NCBI RefSeq assembly: GCF_024362765.1
Contig: NZ_CP093302.1
Location: 2,138,001 to 2,202,000, forward strand
Origin: Alkalihalobacillus sp. LMS6
GTDB lineage: Bacteria; Bacillota; Bacilli; Bacillales; Bacillaceae_D
DNA: 64,000 nucleotides
Direction of reading: 5' to 3'
Below are positions 37,069 to 44,882 of this stretch, piece by piece. Both the position numbers and the translations under genes were made by a program. The first letter of the stretch is position 1, and each line of letters starts with the position of its first letter. The notes beneath the pieces are model-generated. The model ran no database searches. It worked only from the letters and a program-made list of their open reading frames with translations, and was not told the origin of the DNA.

Positions 37069-37236
37069 TCATTTCTTTTCTTCTTTATTCTCCTTTTTTT
37101 CGCTTTTTTTCTCATTATTGTCTTTCTTTTCAAACAGCTTTTTAAATCCCTTTGCTTGCTGATCTTGTTGAACGCTCGGTTGAAGGTGACCGAATTCACT
37201 TGAAAACTCTTCTTGATGCTTTTTTTTTTTTGTCAT
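37069..37236 (-). CDS. Small Lys/Glu-rich protein, 55 residues, unknown
   Basis: Not recognised. The minus-strand frame starts ATG ten bases after a perfect AGGAGG and encodes 55 residues beginning MTKKKKHQEEF, with LQPSVQQDQQAKGFKKLFEK in the middle and a tail of Lys and Glu. There is no membrane segment and no cysteine. Codons 2-6 include a run of 12 A, a place where polymerase or ribosome slippage could occur. It lies where B. subtilis has ylqH (an FlhB-like protein), but the sequence is not similar. It is too short for a 60-residue cut-off. An overlapping longer frame in another phase has no ribosome binding site. Confidence 0.7.
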   Translation of the reverse strand: MTKKKKHQEEFSSEFGHLQPSVQQDQQAKGFKKLFEKKDNNEKKSEKKENKEEKK

Positions 37237-37298
37237 ACGAAAAACGCCTCCTATTCTCCTCTTAATATGAGCAAAATAGGGGCATTTATGTAGCGCTT

Positions 37299-37988
37299 TT
37301 ACAGCTTGATATCAATTGGACGTCGATGTTTTTTCTGTTCATTTTTCAAAGCGAAATAAGCATAAATAATTTGGAAAGAAGGGTCATTGGCATAGTCGTT
37401 TTGATACCTTTTTACTAGCTGAAACATGGCACCACTCTGCTGCTCATCACTTCTGTTTCCGTCCTTATTCACGCTTTTTTCGAAGATATTTTGTTGCTTG
37501 AGCCATTGTTGTAGCTTATTTGTCATCGTCTGAACATTTGGAGTCTGGTTTCCCACTAACCAAATCCATTTGAGATGTTCCGGGGTTACCGATACACTCC
37601 AATGACGTTTACACGCTACTACGGCTTCACATAGTTGTTTACGGGTTCGGCGCTCTTTTTTTCTTAATGATTCTAGCTCGTCCAACAGCTGCTGAGTGAA
37701 AGGTGTATGGGTATAATAAAAAACCGTTAATAGTTCTTTATTCACCTTTAAATAATCGCTTAAAACCGAAATAGAGTCGGATGGCACAACCATTTGTAGC
37801 GTTAAAACAGGTGTCACGTGTTTGATACGAAACCAATAGCGCTTGTCTACTTCTAAAGATGCATCTAAAGAAGCAACAAGTCGTTGATGTTGAATCGTTA
37901 TAGCCGCAAGCTTTTCTTTTGGATAAAGCATCGTAACCGTACCGACAATATATTGATTAACGGCCCACTGACTAGTCATGTCGTGCAT
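37299..37988 (-). CDS. YlqG-like hypothetical protein (short)
   Basis: By position between rnhB and sucC this is the counterpart of B. subtilis ylqG. The N-terminal 60 residues (VGTVTMLYPKEKLAAITIQ, then LVASLDASLEVDKRYWFRIK) look like a small beta domain seen in such proteins; the rest is hydrophilic and helical with many Gln and Lys. There is no signal peptide or membrane helix. At 229 residues it seems shorter than YlqG, which I recall as considerably larger. AAGGAGG lies 13 bases before the ATG. Function unknown; the family link is from context and partial pattern only. Confidence 0.65.
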   Translation of the reverse strand: MHDMTSQWAVNQYIVGTVTMLYPKEKLAAITIQHQRLVASLDASLEVDKRYWFRIKHVTPVLTLQMVVPSDSISVLSDYLKVNKELLTVFYYTHTPFTQQLLDELESLRKKERRTRKQLCEAVVACKRHWSVSVTPEHLKWIWLVGNQTPNVQTMTNKLQQWLKQQNIFEKSVNKDGNRSDEQQSGAMFQLVKRYQNDYANDPSFQIIYAYFALKNEQKKHRRPIDIKL

Positions 37989-38007
37989 GTCGCTTTCACT
38001 ACCTCCT

Positions 38008-38799
38008 TTATTCAGCCAGATCCTTTGAATGAATCAACGAACCTGCCCGCTCTAGGACCGGTTTAAAAGAACGGCGATGTTCACGCGTTAGTCCGTACGA
38101 CTGGAGCGCTTCTAAATGCTTTTTTGTTCCGTATCCAGCATGATCATCAAACCCATATTCCGGATAGGTTTTCGCCAGTTCCTCCATATAACCGTCGCGC
38201 CAGACTTTTGCCAATACCGAGCTAGCAGCGATTGAGATACTTTTTGCATCCCCTTTTATTAATGATCGCTGCGGTGTGTCAAGCTTAAGTTCAATCGCAT
38301 CTAATAGAAGAAAATCCGCTGCTGCCTGTAGTTGTTGGATCGCCTCGGTCATTGCTTTTTTTGTCGCTAATAAAATGTTTGTTTCATCAATCTCTTGTGC
38401 GGACACGCTGACGATCTGATAGGCGATTGCATGTTGTTTTATGTAGACAGCGTATTGTTCGCGCTTTTCTTTCGATAATTTTTTTGAGTCGGTCAACCCT
38501 AACAGTTTAAAATCAGCTGGCAATATAACAGCCGCTGCTGTAACGGGACCAGCTAAAGGACCTCGTCCTACTTCATCTACACCACAGATCAACGCATACC
38601 CATTATCCCTTAATTCTTGTTCATGAAGGCTCATTTCAACGTGCATGGTCTCCAATTGTTCTGTTTGCACCAACGCTCGATCGTATTTTTTTAGTAACGC
38701 TTGCACACCTTTTCGTTCGTCTAGTCGCAGACGGTTTACCTCTTCATTTGTTAGTTCTTCATTATTTAATTGTTCTTTTATCGTTGAAATCGAAATCAC
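38008..38799 (-). CDS. rnhB: Ribonuclease HII
   Basis: RNase HII cuts RNA in RNA-DNA hybrids and single ribonucleotides in DNA. ICGVDEVGRGPLAGPV holds the catalytic Asp-Glu; LTDSKKLSKEKREQ and the LDAIELKL aspartate complete the site; IKGDAKSISIAASSVLAKV is conserved. The N-terminal extension is the Bacillus TBP-like domain. The GTG start is preferred, as AAGGGGC lies nine bases upstream and the family begins there; an ATG seven codons earlier has no ribosome binding site. About 263 residues. Confidence 0.95.
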   Translation of the reverse strand: MISISTIKEQLNNEELTNEEVNRLRLDERKGVQALLKKYDRALVQTEQLETMHVEMSLHEQELRDNGYALICGVDEVGRGPLAGPVTAAAVILPADFKLLGLTDSKKLSKEKREQYAVYIKQHAIAYQIVSVSAQEIDETNILLATKKAMTEAIQQLQAAADFLLLDAIELKLDTPQRSLIKGDAKSISIAASSVLAKVWRDGYMEELAKTYPEYGFDDHAGYGTKKHLEALQSYGLTREHRRSFKPVLERAGSLIHSKDLAE

Positions 38800-38830
38800 G
38801 TGTTTTTGCCCCTTAATCATTCAAAATATA

Positions 38831-38839
38831 TGCTATAGT
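38831..38839 (+). promoter_or_regulatory. Extended -10 promoter of the TSUP permease gene
   Basis: TGCTATAGT on the plus strand is a near-consensus extended -10 (TGnTATAAT), 34 bases before the ATG. No good -35 is seen at 17 bases, as is common with extended -10 promoters. Confidence 0.55.
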
Positions 38840-38872
38840 AAAACAAGATTCTAAGAATAGGAGTTCATATGT

Positions 38873-39628
38873 ATGGCCTTAACAGAAGGGATCATCCTTA
38901 TCCTGATCGGCTTTATTGCCGGTATTATAAACACCGTATCTGCAGGAGGCTCTCTATTAACACTCCCCTTACTACTTTTTGTCGGGCTGCCTGCTACAGA
39001 AGCCAATGCAACAAATCGCGTAGCTATTGTCGCGCAAAGCATCACGTCGATCATCACATTTAAACAAAAACAGTCGCTTCAATTAAAGCGACATGCAGCG
39101 ATTTACATCGCAGCTGCTACCGGAGCAGCGTTTGGGGCATTATCGGCTTTGTCCATAAGTGACCAAGTCTTTATCCTAATCTTAGCGCTTACTATGATTA
39201 CATCGATTGTTTTTTTAATTTGGAATCCGATTCAAGCAGTAGATCAATCTGTTGTCCTCACTCCAATTATTTCTTTTATTGGTCTCGCTTTATTTGGATT
39301 TATTGGGTTTTACAGCGGTTTTATTCAAGTTGGTGTCGGCTTTTATATTATGATTCTAGCAATCTTACTATATAAAAAATCGTTCGCTGAAGCAACATTA
39401 ATCAAAATCATGATTGTTGGAATTTCTGTCTCGCTTTCCCTTGTTATCTACGCTGTTAATGGCCAAGTAAATTGGCTAGTTGGAATCGTTTTGGCTATCG
39501 GAAACATTGGTGGTGCGTTTCTCGGAAGTCGGATGGTGTTAGGGAAGCATACACAGTGGATTCGCATTGTGTTGATCGTCACTGTTCTTATTTTGGCGAT
39601 TCGCTTAATGGTTGAATTTTTCTCGTAA
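38873..39628 (+). CDS. TSUP/TauE family membrane permease
   Basis: A 251-residue integral membrane protein with about eight hydrophobic helices. The N-terminal FIAGIINTVSAGGSLLTLP and GLPATEANATNRVAIV, repeated in the second half as FYSGFIQVGVGFYIM, is the TauE/SafE signature of permeases for sulfite, sulfonates or small organic anions. The substrate cannot be told. It is one of only two plus-strand genes, inserted between rnhB and rbgA, with AGGAG nine bases before its ATG, its own promoter and a terminator shared with rbgA. Confidence 0.88.
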   Translation: MALTEGIILILIGFIAGIINTVSAGGSLLTLPLLLFVGLPATEANATNRVAIVAQSITSIITFKQKQSLQLKRHAAIYIAAATGAAFGALSALSISDQVFILILALTMITSIVFLIWNPIQAVDQSVVLTPIISFIGLALFGFIGFYSGFIQVGVGFYIMILAILLYKKSFAEATLIKIMIVGISVSLSLVIYAVNGQVNWLVGIVLAIGNIGGAFLGSRMVLGKHTQWIRIVLIVTVLILAIRLMVEFFS

Positions 39629-39631
39629 AGA

Positions 39632-39670
39632 AAAAAAGCACAGTTGGTCCATTGACCTTCGTGCTTTTTT
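39632..39670. terminator. Bidirectional terminator between TSUP gene and rbgA
   Basis: AAAAAAGCAC and GTGCTTTTTT pair over 10 bp with an inner GGTC/GACC stem. Each strand has a T run, so it can stop the plus-strand permease transcript and the minus-strand rbgA transcript. Confidence 0.88.
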
Positions 39671-39680
39671 CTTTTCCTAG

Positions 39681-40544
39681 CTATTCATGTTCAGGGACGT
39701 TTTCCAACGTCATCCGTCCAATCGTGCCGCTTCGTAATTCCCGCAGAACAAGCTCTGCCGTGCGGTCATAATCGATCAGACCTCCGCGTAGAATACAGCC
39801 TCTTTTGCGTCCAATTTCATCAAACAACGCCCCAATATCTTCCGTGTCTACGTCTTCACTAATATCGTAACGCTTTTGCAACTGCGCAGGATACGCCTGC
39901 ATACAGAAACGGAGCACAAATGCTGCCACATCACCATAATCAAGAATTTCATCTTTAATTGCACCTGTAGCGGCTAGTCGAAAACCTACTTCCTGATCTT
40001 CAAACTTCGGCCATAAAATCCCTGGTGTATCGAGTAAATCTAAACTCGTTCCCACTTTAATCCACTGTTGCTGCTTTGTTATACCAGGACGGTCGCCTAC
40101 TTTTGCTTGCCGCTTATTAACAAGACGATTAATAAATGTTGATTTACCAACATTTGGTATTCCTAAAATAACGGCTCGTAACGCTCTTGGCTTCATCCCT
40201 TTTGCTTCCCATTTTTTGTATAAATCCTTTGCTAACGACTGGCATGCAGGGACAATTTTTTTTACTCCTTGCCCTGTTTGCGAATTTACTTCCACAACAG
40301 CATGGCCTTGGCTTTCGAAATATTGCTTCCAACGCTCTGTTTGCTTCGGATCGGCTAAGTCCGATTTATTTAATAAAATAAGGCGTGGTTTATTTTGAAC
40401 AAGTTCATCAATAACAGGGTTTTGCGAAGACAAAGGAATTCGCGCATCTAACAATTCAATGACCACATCAATCATTGAAAGCTTTTCATTTATTTCTCTG
40501 CGGGCTTTTGCCATATGCCCTGGGTACCATTGAATGGTTTTCAT
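39681..40544 (-). CDS. rbgA: Ribosome biogenesis GTPase RbgA (YlqF)
   Basis: RbgA is needed for late 50S assembly. It is a circularly permuted GTPase: NKSD (G4, about residue 58) comes before GIPNVGKST (G1, about residue 127) and DTPGILWP (G3, about residue 172), the order expected for YlqF. The start MKTIQWYPGHMAKARRE is conserved. The second of two adjacent ATG codons has better spacing from TAGGTG. 287 residues. Its 3' end faces the plus-strand permease gene. Confidence 0.96.
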   Translation of the reverse strand: MKTIQWYPGHMAKARREINEKLSMIDVVIELLDARIPLSSQNPVIDELVQNKPRLILLNKSDLADPKQTERWKQYFESQGHAVVEVNSQTGQGVKKIVPACQSLAKDLYKKWEAKGMKPRALRAVILGIPNVGKSTFINRLVNKRQAKVGDRPGITKQQQWIKVGTSLDLLDTPGILWPKFEDQEVGFRLAATGAIKDEILDYGDVAAFVLRFCMQAYPAQLQKRYDISEDVDTEDIGALFDEIGRKRGCILRGGLIDYDRTAELVLRELRSGTIGRMTLENVPEHE

Positions 40545-40559
40545 CATTACACCTACTTA

Positions 40560-41111
40560 CTAATCTACAATTGATATATTTTCAAATGGATAAAAAATGA
40601 CATTTGCTTTGCCAATGACATCCTCTTCCGATACAAGTCCAATGGCTCGACTGTCTTTGCTTAAACGACGGTTATCTCCCATTACAAAATAAAATTTTTC
40701 TGGAATCACAGCTTCACCAGTAATCTCTTGGAGCGTGAAATCACCTGTTAACGGTTGACCGTGATAAAGGGTTCCTTTAAGACTGTCTAAATAAGGTTCC
40801 TCCACAGCTTCTCCATTAATATATAAGGTATCCTCACGATAGACAAGCTCATCTCCTGGTAAGCCAATTACGCGTTTAATATAATTCTTTCCTTCAGGGG
40901 CATGAAAGACAATAATATCAAATCGATCTGGCTGCGAGAAGGTATATTCGATTTGATTGACAATCATCTTGTCTCCCGAATCAAGCGTTGGCTGCATCGA
41001 GTGGCCATCTACCACAATCGGCGCCAACAAAAACATGCGGACAACAACGGTAGTCATTAATGCAATAGTGAGTATCTTCGCCCACTCAACAAGATTTGTG
41101 CGACTCTTCAT
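40560..41111 (-). CDS. lepB: Type I signal peptidase
   Basis: Removes signal peptides from secreted preproteins at the outer face of the membrane. One N-terminal membrane anchor (ILTIALMTTVVVRMFLL), catalytic Ser in VDGHSMQPTL, catalytic Lys in YIKRVIGLPGD, and the conserved FVMGDNRRLSKDSRAIG box. The ATG used has GGGAGGGG six bases upstream; 183 residues, similar to Bacillus Sip proteins. It precedes rbgA. Confidence 0.95.
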   Translation of the reverse strand: MKSRTNLVEWAKILTIALMTTVVVRMFLLAPIVVDGHSMQPTLDSGDKMIVNQIEYTFSQPDRFDIIVFHAPEGKNYIKRVIGLPGDELVYREDTLYINGEAVEEPYLDSLKGTLYHGQPLTGDFTLQEITGEAVIPEKFYFVMGDNRRLSKDSRAIGLVSEEDVIGKANVIFYPFENISIVD

Positions 41112-41133
41112 ATCGCGCCCCTCCCTTGCCTTT

Positions 41134-41163
41134 ATCATACCATGTTTATTATGCGCTGGTCAT
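41134..41163 (-). promoter_or_regulatory. Sigma-A promoter of lepB-rbgA
   Basis: ATGACC (four of six), an 18-base spacer and TATGAT with TG one base upstream, on the minus strand between the CHAP gene and lepB. Confidence 0.6.
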
Positions 41164-41183
41164 CGGTTATATGAAAGAAGCAC

Positions 41184-41648
41184 TCACAAATGCGAAACCA
41201 TGTCTTCATACGCTGGCCGAGCAAAAAAAACTTCGTATTCATAGGAAAGAAACGGTCGTTCCATTCGCTGTACACAATCTGAAAAATTTCCTTCAATTGA
41301 GCTAAAGGACAGAAGTGACACATCTTCAATCAAACCTATGTGGGTCATCAAGTCATTTCCGGTCCAACAGAAAAATACGAGATCCCCTTTTCGAGGGCTG
41401 TCTATCACCCGTCCTCGTTTTTCTAAAGCTGAAAATAATTGACGGCATGAGGCATACTTTCCATAGACCGCCGACAATATTCCTGCTTGATGCATCACCC
41501 AAGAAATAAAAGTCGCACACCATGGATACTCGTCTCCATTTTTAACCGAGCCATAGTACCAGTCATTGTATTTGATTTGATTAATTGGTTCTTCCTCTAA
41601 CCCGATTTGTGATTGTGCAATTGATAAAACAGTTTGTACACTTGACAT
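41184..41648 (-). CDS. CHAP-domain amidase/peptidase without signal peptide
   Basis: The 154-residue protein begins MSSVQTVLSIAQSQIG and has the CHAP fold pattern: catalytic Cys in YPWCATFISWVMHQAG (about residue 43), PRKGDLVFF, catalytic His in MTHIGLIED and SSIEGN with the third polar residue. CHAP enzymes usually cut peptidoglycan peptides or amide bonds. There is no signal peptide or cell-wall-binding domain, so it may act inside the cell, in the forespore, or be released by lysis. CGGAGGG stands right before the ATG; a long upstream frame extension lacks any homology. It is flanked by the rplS terminator and the lepB promoter. Confidence 0.82.
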   Translation of the reverse strand: MSSVQTVLSIAQSQIGLEEEPINQIKYNDWYYGSVKNGDEYPWCATFISWVMHQAGILSAVYGKYASCRQLFSALEKRGRVIDSPRKGDLVFFCWTGNDLMTHIGLIEDVSLLSFSSIEGNFSDCVQRMERPFLSYEYEVFFARPAYEDMVSHL

Positions 41649-41748
41649 CTTTTCCCTCCGTTTCACATAAACGTTCTTCATCGGTTTAGTGTATGCAGAA
41701 GCGGTTAATATGCCTGTCCTTTTACCTATTAGCAGTTTTATACCCGAC

Positions 41749-41778
41749 AAAAAAACGTTCCTTCTAGAAGGAACGTTC
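41749..41778 (-). terminator. Intrinsic terminator of rplS
   Basis: The palindrome AACGTTCCTTC/GAAGGAACGTT, centred on a TA, forms an 11-bp stem followed on the minus strand by seven T. It lies about 40 bases past the rplS stop. Confidence 0.92.
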
Positions 41779-41817
41779 TTTTCGTTTACAGCACGGCATG
41801 CCGTTATAACGTTTTGA

Positions 41818-42165
41818 TTAGCGACGAATTTCTTTAATACGTGCTTTTTTACCACGTAGGTTACGTAGGTAGTAAAGTTTCGCACGACGTACGCGTCCTT
41901 GACGCTTCACTTCGATCTTTTCGATCTTCGGTGAATGTAGTGGGAATGTACGTTCAACACCTACACCATAAGAGATTTTGCGTGCAATAAACGTCTCACT
42001 GATACCAGTACCACGACGCTTAATGACAACACCTTCAAATAACTGAATACGCTCACGTGTACCCTCAACAACTTTTACGTGAATTGAAAGAGTATCACCA
42101 GGACGAAAATCAGGATGATCAGTACGCAACTGCTCAGTAGTGATTTCTTTAATCAGGTTGCTCAT
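41818..42165 (-). CDS. rplS: Large ribosomal subunit protein bL19
   Basis: L19 lies at the 30S-50S interface. [36 protein letters not shown] and [13 protein letters not shown]-type sequence (here [20 protein letters not shown]) are diagnostic. The start with MSNLI is chosen because AAGGAGGG lies upstream; 115 residues. Gene order trmD-rplS is interrupted here by argS, and rplS has its own promoter and terminator. Confidence 0.96.
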   Translation of the reverse strand: MSNLIKEITTEQLRTDHPDFRPGDTLSIHVKVVEGTRERIQLFEGVVIKRRGTGISETFIARKISYGVGVERTFPLHSPKIEKIEVKRQGRVRRAKLYYLRNLRGKKARIKEIRR

Positions 42166-42253
42166 CGTATCGTTCCCTCCTTCCCAACAGACACTCATGC
42201 TTCATGAAGCAGCGGAATATCGTAATCTTACTAATGATTCATCATTAGTCACA
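42166..42253 (-). ncRNA. Candidate L19 leader RNA
   Basis: The 88-base leader between the rplS promoter and ATG contains a perfect 9-bp hairpin (ACTAATGAT/ATCATTAGT, 42230-42249) and a second short stem (GCTTCATGAAGC). A cis-acting L19 leader is known upstream of rplS in B. subtilis and relatives. I infer that this is its equivalent from position and folding only. Confidence 0.45.
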
Positions 42254-42259
42254 ACAATC

Positions 42260-42288
42260 ATCATAGCATAAACACCGATTGGAAACAA
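42260..42288 (-). promoter_or_regulatory. Sigma-A promoter of rplS
   Basis: TTGTTT, a 17-base spacer and TATGAT, with TG one base before the -10, on the minus strand, directly after the argS stop. It lets rplS be expressed independently of argS. Confidence 0.78.
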
Positions 42289-42296
42289 CTAGTCTG

Positions 42297-44120
42297 TTAA
42301 ATTCTTTGAAGTTTTGGTAGCCCTAAAATAGAAAAGATTATTTCTAGTTGTGCCATGACCAGTCCCGTTAGTTTCAGTCTTCTTTTTTGTTGCTCTGGCG
42401 ACGCTTTTATGACTGGACATTGCGCATAAAAACGATTGTAAAGACTCGCTAATTCGAATGCATACGTACAAAGTAAATTTGGCTCTAGTTCACTAACACC
42501 ACGCTCCATAGCCAAAGTCCAACCAGCAAGATGTTTTAAAATCGCTCGTTCCGTATCTTCTGCTTCGACAAATGAATACCCTTGAGACTTGAGTCCCTCT
42601 TGTTGTGCTTTTTGCGTGATGCTGTTTGCCCGAGCATAAGTGTAAATTAAATAGATCCCTGTATTCCCAGTTACTTGCGTTGCTTCCTCTAAGTCAAATA
42701 CAATATCTGACGTTGTGTTGTAGCGAAGCATATTGTAACGAATAGCGGCAAAAGTAAGGGCTTCGATTGTTGCATCGTTCGCTTGCGGACTTTGAGTGCG
42801 AATCGCTTCTTTCATTTCTTCAATCAATTCGCTTATCTTAATACCGATGCCTTTTCGTCCTGACATTGCGTATACATCTTTACCTTCTACAGTTTCAAGG
42901 CCTAAAGTGGATGCTGTCTTTTTACTTAAAGAGACTACACCGTAAGAAACATGCTTCAGTTGATCTGCTTGTTGTTCATAGCCAACTGCATGCAATGCTT
43001 GTTTTACGACTTTTTGCGGGTATTCTTGACGGTAATCAATGACATTAATGACTGTATCAGCGCGTCCAAAAGATTGCGCTTGTCCATCGGCCGCGGTTGT
43101 CCATAACGTATCTGTTTTTTTCTTATAAGAAAAGTCGTTCTCTAGCAAGCCAAACTTCCACATATGGTACGCAATATCCTTAGCTGTATACGTCAATACT
43201 CCGTTAGACCGTACTAACACTTTATCAGCTAGATACTCAGATGAGTGGTCATCTTGTTCTTCTCCTGTTCGAATGACCCAGCAACCTGCTTGCGTCCCTT
43301 CTTGTTGCTTAAAAAACACATCTGTTGTTTGCAAGGTTTCAAACGCTTTTTGCCAAAAACCATTGCGGACGATGTCTCTTTCCCATACGAGCAAATCGTA
43401 TGAAATATCGAATTGACCCATTTCTTCTACATGCTCCATAGATAGTTTGTCGGCCACTGCATAACCGAGCCACGACACGCTGTTATTCCCTTCTTCAAGC
43501 TTATGTAGTACGTCATCTCTCGTTTCGGTCGAGCGCTCTCCTTTATCGTACAGTTGGTTCAAAGATGAATAGACATCCCAACAATAGTCGCCAAAACGGA
43601 CAGCAGGTTTATCTGATTCAATATGTAGGAGAGCCGTTAATGTATCTGCAAGCTGATTACCTAAATCATCAATATAGTTATGGGTTTCAACTTGGTTTCC
43701 ATCATATCGCATCATGCGTGCAAGAGTGTCACCGATACAAGCGTTACGAAGATGACCAATGTGAGCAGATTTATTTGGATTAATGGACGTATGTTCGATC
43801 ACAACTTTTCGCTGTTGATCTGATTTAAGTTGGTTCATGTCAAATGTGACTTGTTCCCAAGCGACAAAAAAATTAATAAATCCAGGCTTTACAACATCAA
43901 TTTGCTTAACAGGTAACTGCTTTTCTTCTAACTTCAATTTCAACTCATGAGCAAGATCAAATGGATTTTTTCGTGCGACTCGCGCAAGCTTCAGCGCAAT
44001 ATTTGTAGCATAATCGCCGTGGGATAAATGCGCGGGTTGTTCGATTTCAATCTGGATCTCTGTAGAGTAAGAAGCGATAATATCGTCAATCGCTTGTTGT
44101 AAAACCTGCCCTATGTTCAT
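42297..44120 (-). CDS. argS: Arginyl-tRNA synthetase
   Basis: Class I aminoacyl-tRNA synthetase charging tRNA-Arg. The N-terminal Add-1 domain is followed by HTSINPNKSAHIGHLRNACIGD-type HIGH motif, TYTAKDIAYHMWK in the active site, MSGRKGIGI in the place of KMSK, and the helical DALR anticodon domain (NLLCTYAFELASLYNRFYAQ). It has 607 residues, a little longer than B. subtilis ArgRS. AAAGGAG stands before the ATG. It lies between trmD and rplS, where bacilli normally have no gene, and may be a second copy. Only 18 bases separate it from trmD, so no T-box leader is present. Confidence 0.95.
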   Translation of the reverse strand: MNIGQVLQQAIDDIIASYSTEIQIEIEQPAHLSHGDYATNIALKLARVARKNPFDLAHELKLKLEEKQLPVKQIDVVKPGFINFFVAWEQVTFDMNQLKSDQQRKVVIEHTSINPNKSAHIGHLRNACIGDTLARMMRYDGNQVETHNYIDDLGNQLADTLTALLHIESDKPAVRFGDYCWDVYSSLNQLYDKGERSTETRDDVLHKLEEGNNSVSWLGYAVADKLSMEHVEEMGQFDISYDLLVWERDIVRNGFWQKAFETLQTTDVFFKQQEGTQAGCWVIRTGEEQDDHSSEYLADKVLVRSNGVLTYTAKDIAYHMWKFGLLENDFSYKKKTDTLWTTAADGQAQSFGRADTVINVIDYRQEYPQKVVKQALHAVGYEQQADQLKHVSYGVVSLSKKTASTLGLETVEGKDVYAMSGRKGIGIKISELIEEMKEAIRTQSPQANDATIEALTFAAIRYNMLRYNTTSDIVFDLEEATQVTGNTGIYLIYTYARANSITQKAQQEGLKSQGYSFVEAEDTERAILKHLAGWTLAMERGVSELEPNLLCTYAFELASLYNRFYAQCPVIKASPEQQKRRLKLTGLVMAQLEIIFSILGLPKLQRI

Positions 44121-44138
44121 CGTTGTTTCTCCTTTATG

Positions 44139-44882
44139 CTATGGTTTGTTTTGCTCGTCTTTTAGCTGTTGAATAAATGCCTCATCTTCCTTCGTTAATG
44201 AATAGACGTCAAGTAAATCTGGGCGCCGATGAAACGTTCTCCGTAAAGACTCTTTTCTGCGCCAGTCTTCAATCTTTTCGTGATGGCCAGATAACAATAC
44301 GTCTGGTACATCCATGCCACGAAATGTAGCGGGTCGCGTATAATGAGGATGCTCCAAAAGCCCCGTAGAGTATGAATCGGTTATGGCAGAATCATCATTT
44401 CCGAGCACACCAGGAAGTAAACGTGTAACGCTATCTGCAATAACCATCGCACCTAGTTCACCGCCAGTTAAGACAAAATCTCCAATTGATACTTCGTCCG
44501 TTACGAGGAATTGCCGTACGCGCTCATCAAATCCTTCATAGTGCCCACACAGAAACACTAGATGTTCTTCGTTTGCAAATTCTTCAGCTTTTGCTTGTGT
44601 AAATCGCTCGCCTTGCGGACAAAGCAACACAACTCTCGGTTTCGTTTCCTGTTGCTCCGTAATCTGATTCACAGCATCAAATATCGGCTGGGGGGTCAGC
44701 ACCATTCCAGCTCCACCACCATACGGATAGTCATCCACTTTCTTGTGCTTATTTTCAGTGAATCCGCGAAAATCAATTGCGCGAAAGGAAACAACGCCTT
44801 TTTCTTGTGCTTGTTTTAAAATTGATGATCCAAACACCCCTGAAAACATTTCCGGGAATAATGTTAATATATCAATTTTCAT
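44139..44882 (-). CDS. trmD: tRNA (m1G37) methyltransferase TrmD
   Basis: SAM-dependent enzyme with a trefoil knot, preventing frameshifts by modifying G37. [27 protein letters not shown] and the knot segment [18 protein letters not shown] are diagnostic. The ATG overlaps the rimM stop by one base. 247 residues. It is followed here by argS rather than rplS. Confidence 0.97.
   Translation of the reverse strand: MKIDILTLFPEMFSGVFGSSILKQAQEKGVVSFRAIDFRGFTENKHKKVDDYPYGGGAGMVLTPQPIFDAVNQITEQQETKPRVVLLCPQGERFTQAKAEEFANEEHLVFLCGHYEGFDERVRQFLVTDEVSIGDFVLTGGELGAMVIADSVTRLLPGVLGNDDSAITDSYSTGLLEHPHYTRPATFRGMDVPDVLLSGHHEKIEDWRRKESLRRTFHRRPDLLDVYSLTKEDEAFIQQLKDEQNKP

Noticed and set aside
37011-37199. 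62-codon minus-strand frame overlapping the small Lys-rich gene
   Set aside because: It has no ribosome binding site and is in another phase; the 55-codon frame has a perfect AGGAGG.
41649-41885. N-terminal extension of the CHAP protein
   Set aside because: The extension crosses the rplS terminator and the rplS coding region and has no homology; a good ribosome binding site marks the internal ATG.
44121-44138. T-box leader for argS
   Set aside because: Only 18 bases separate trmD and argS, far too short for a T-box.
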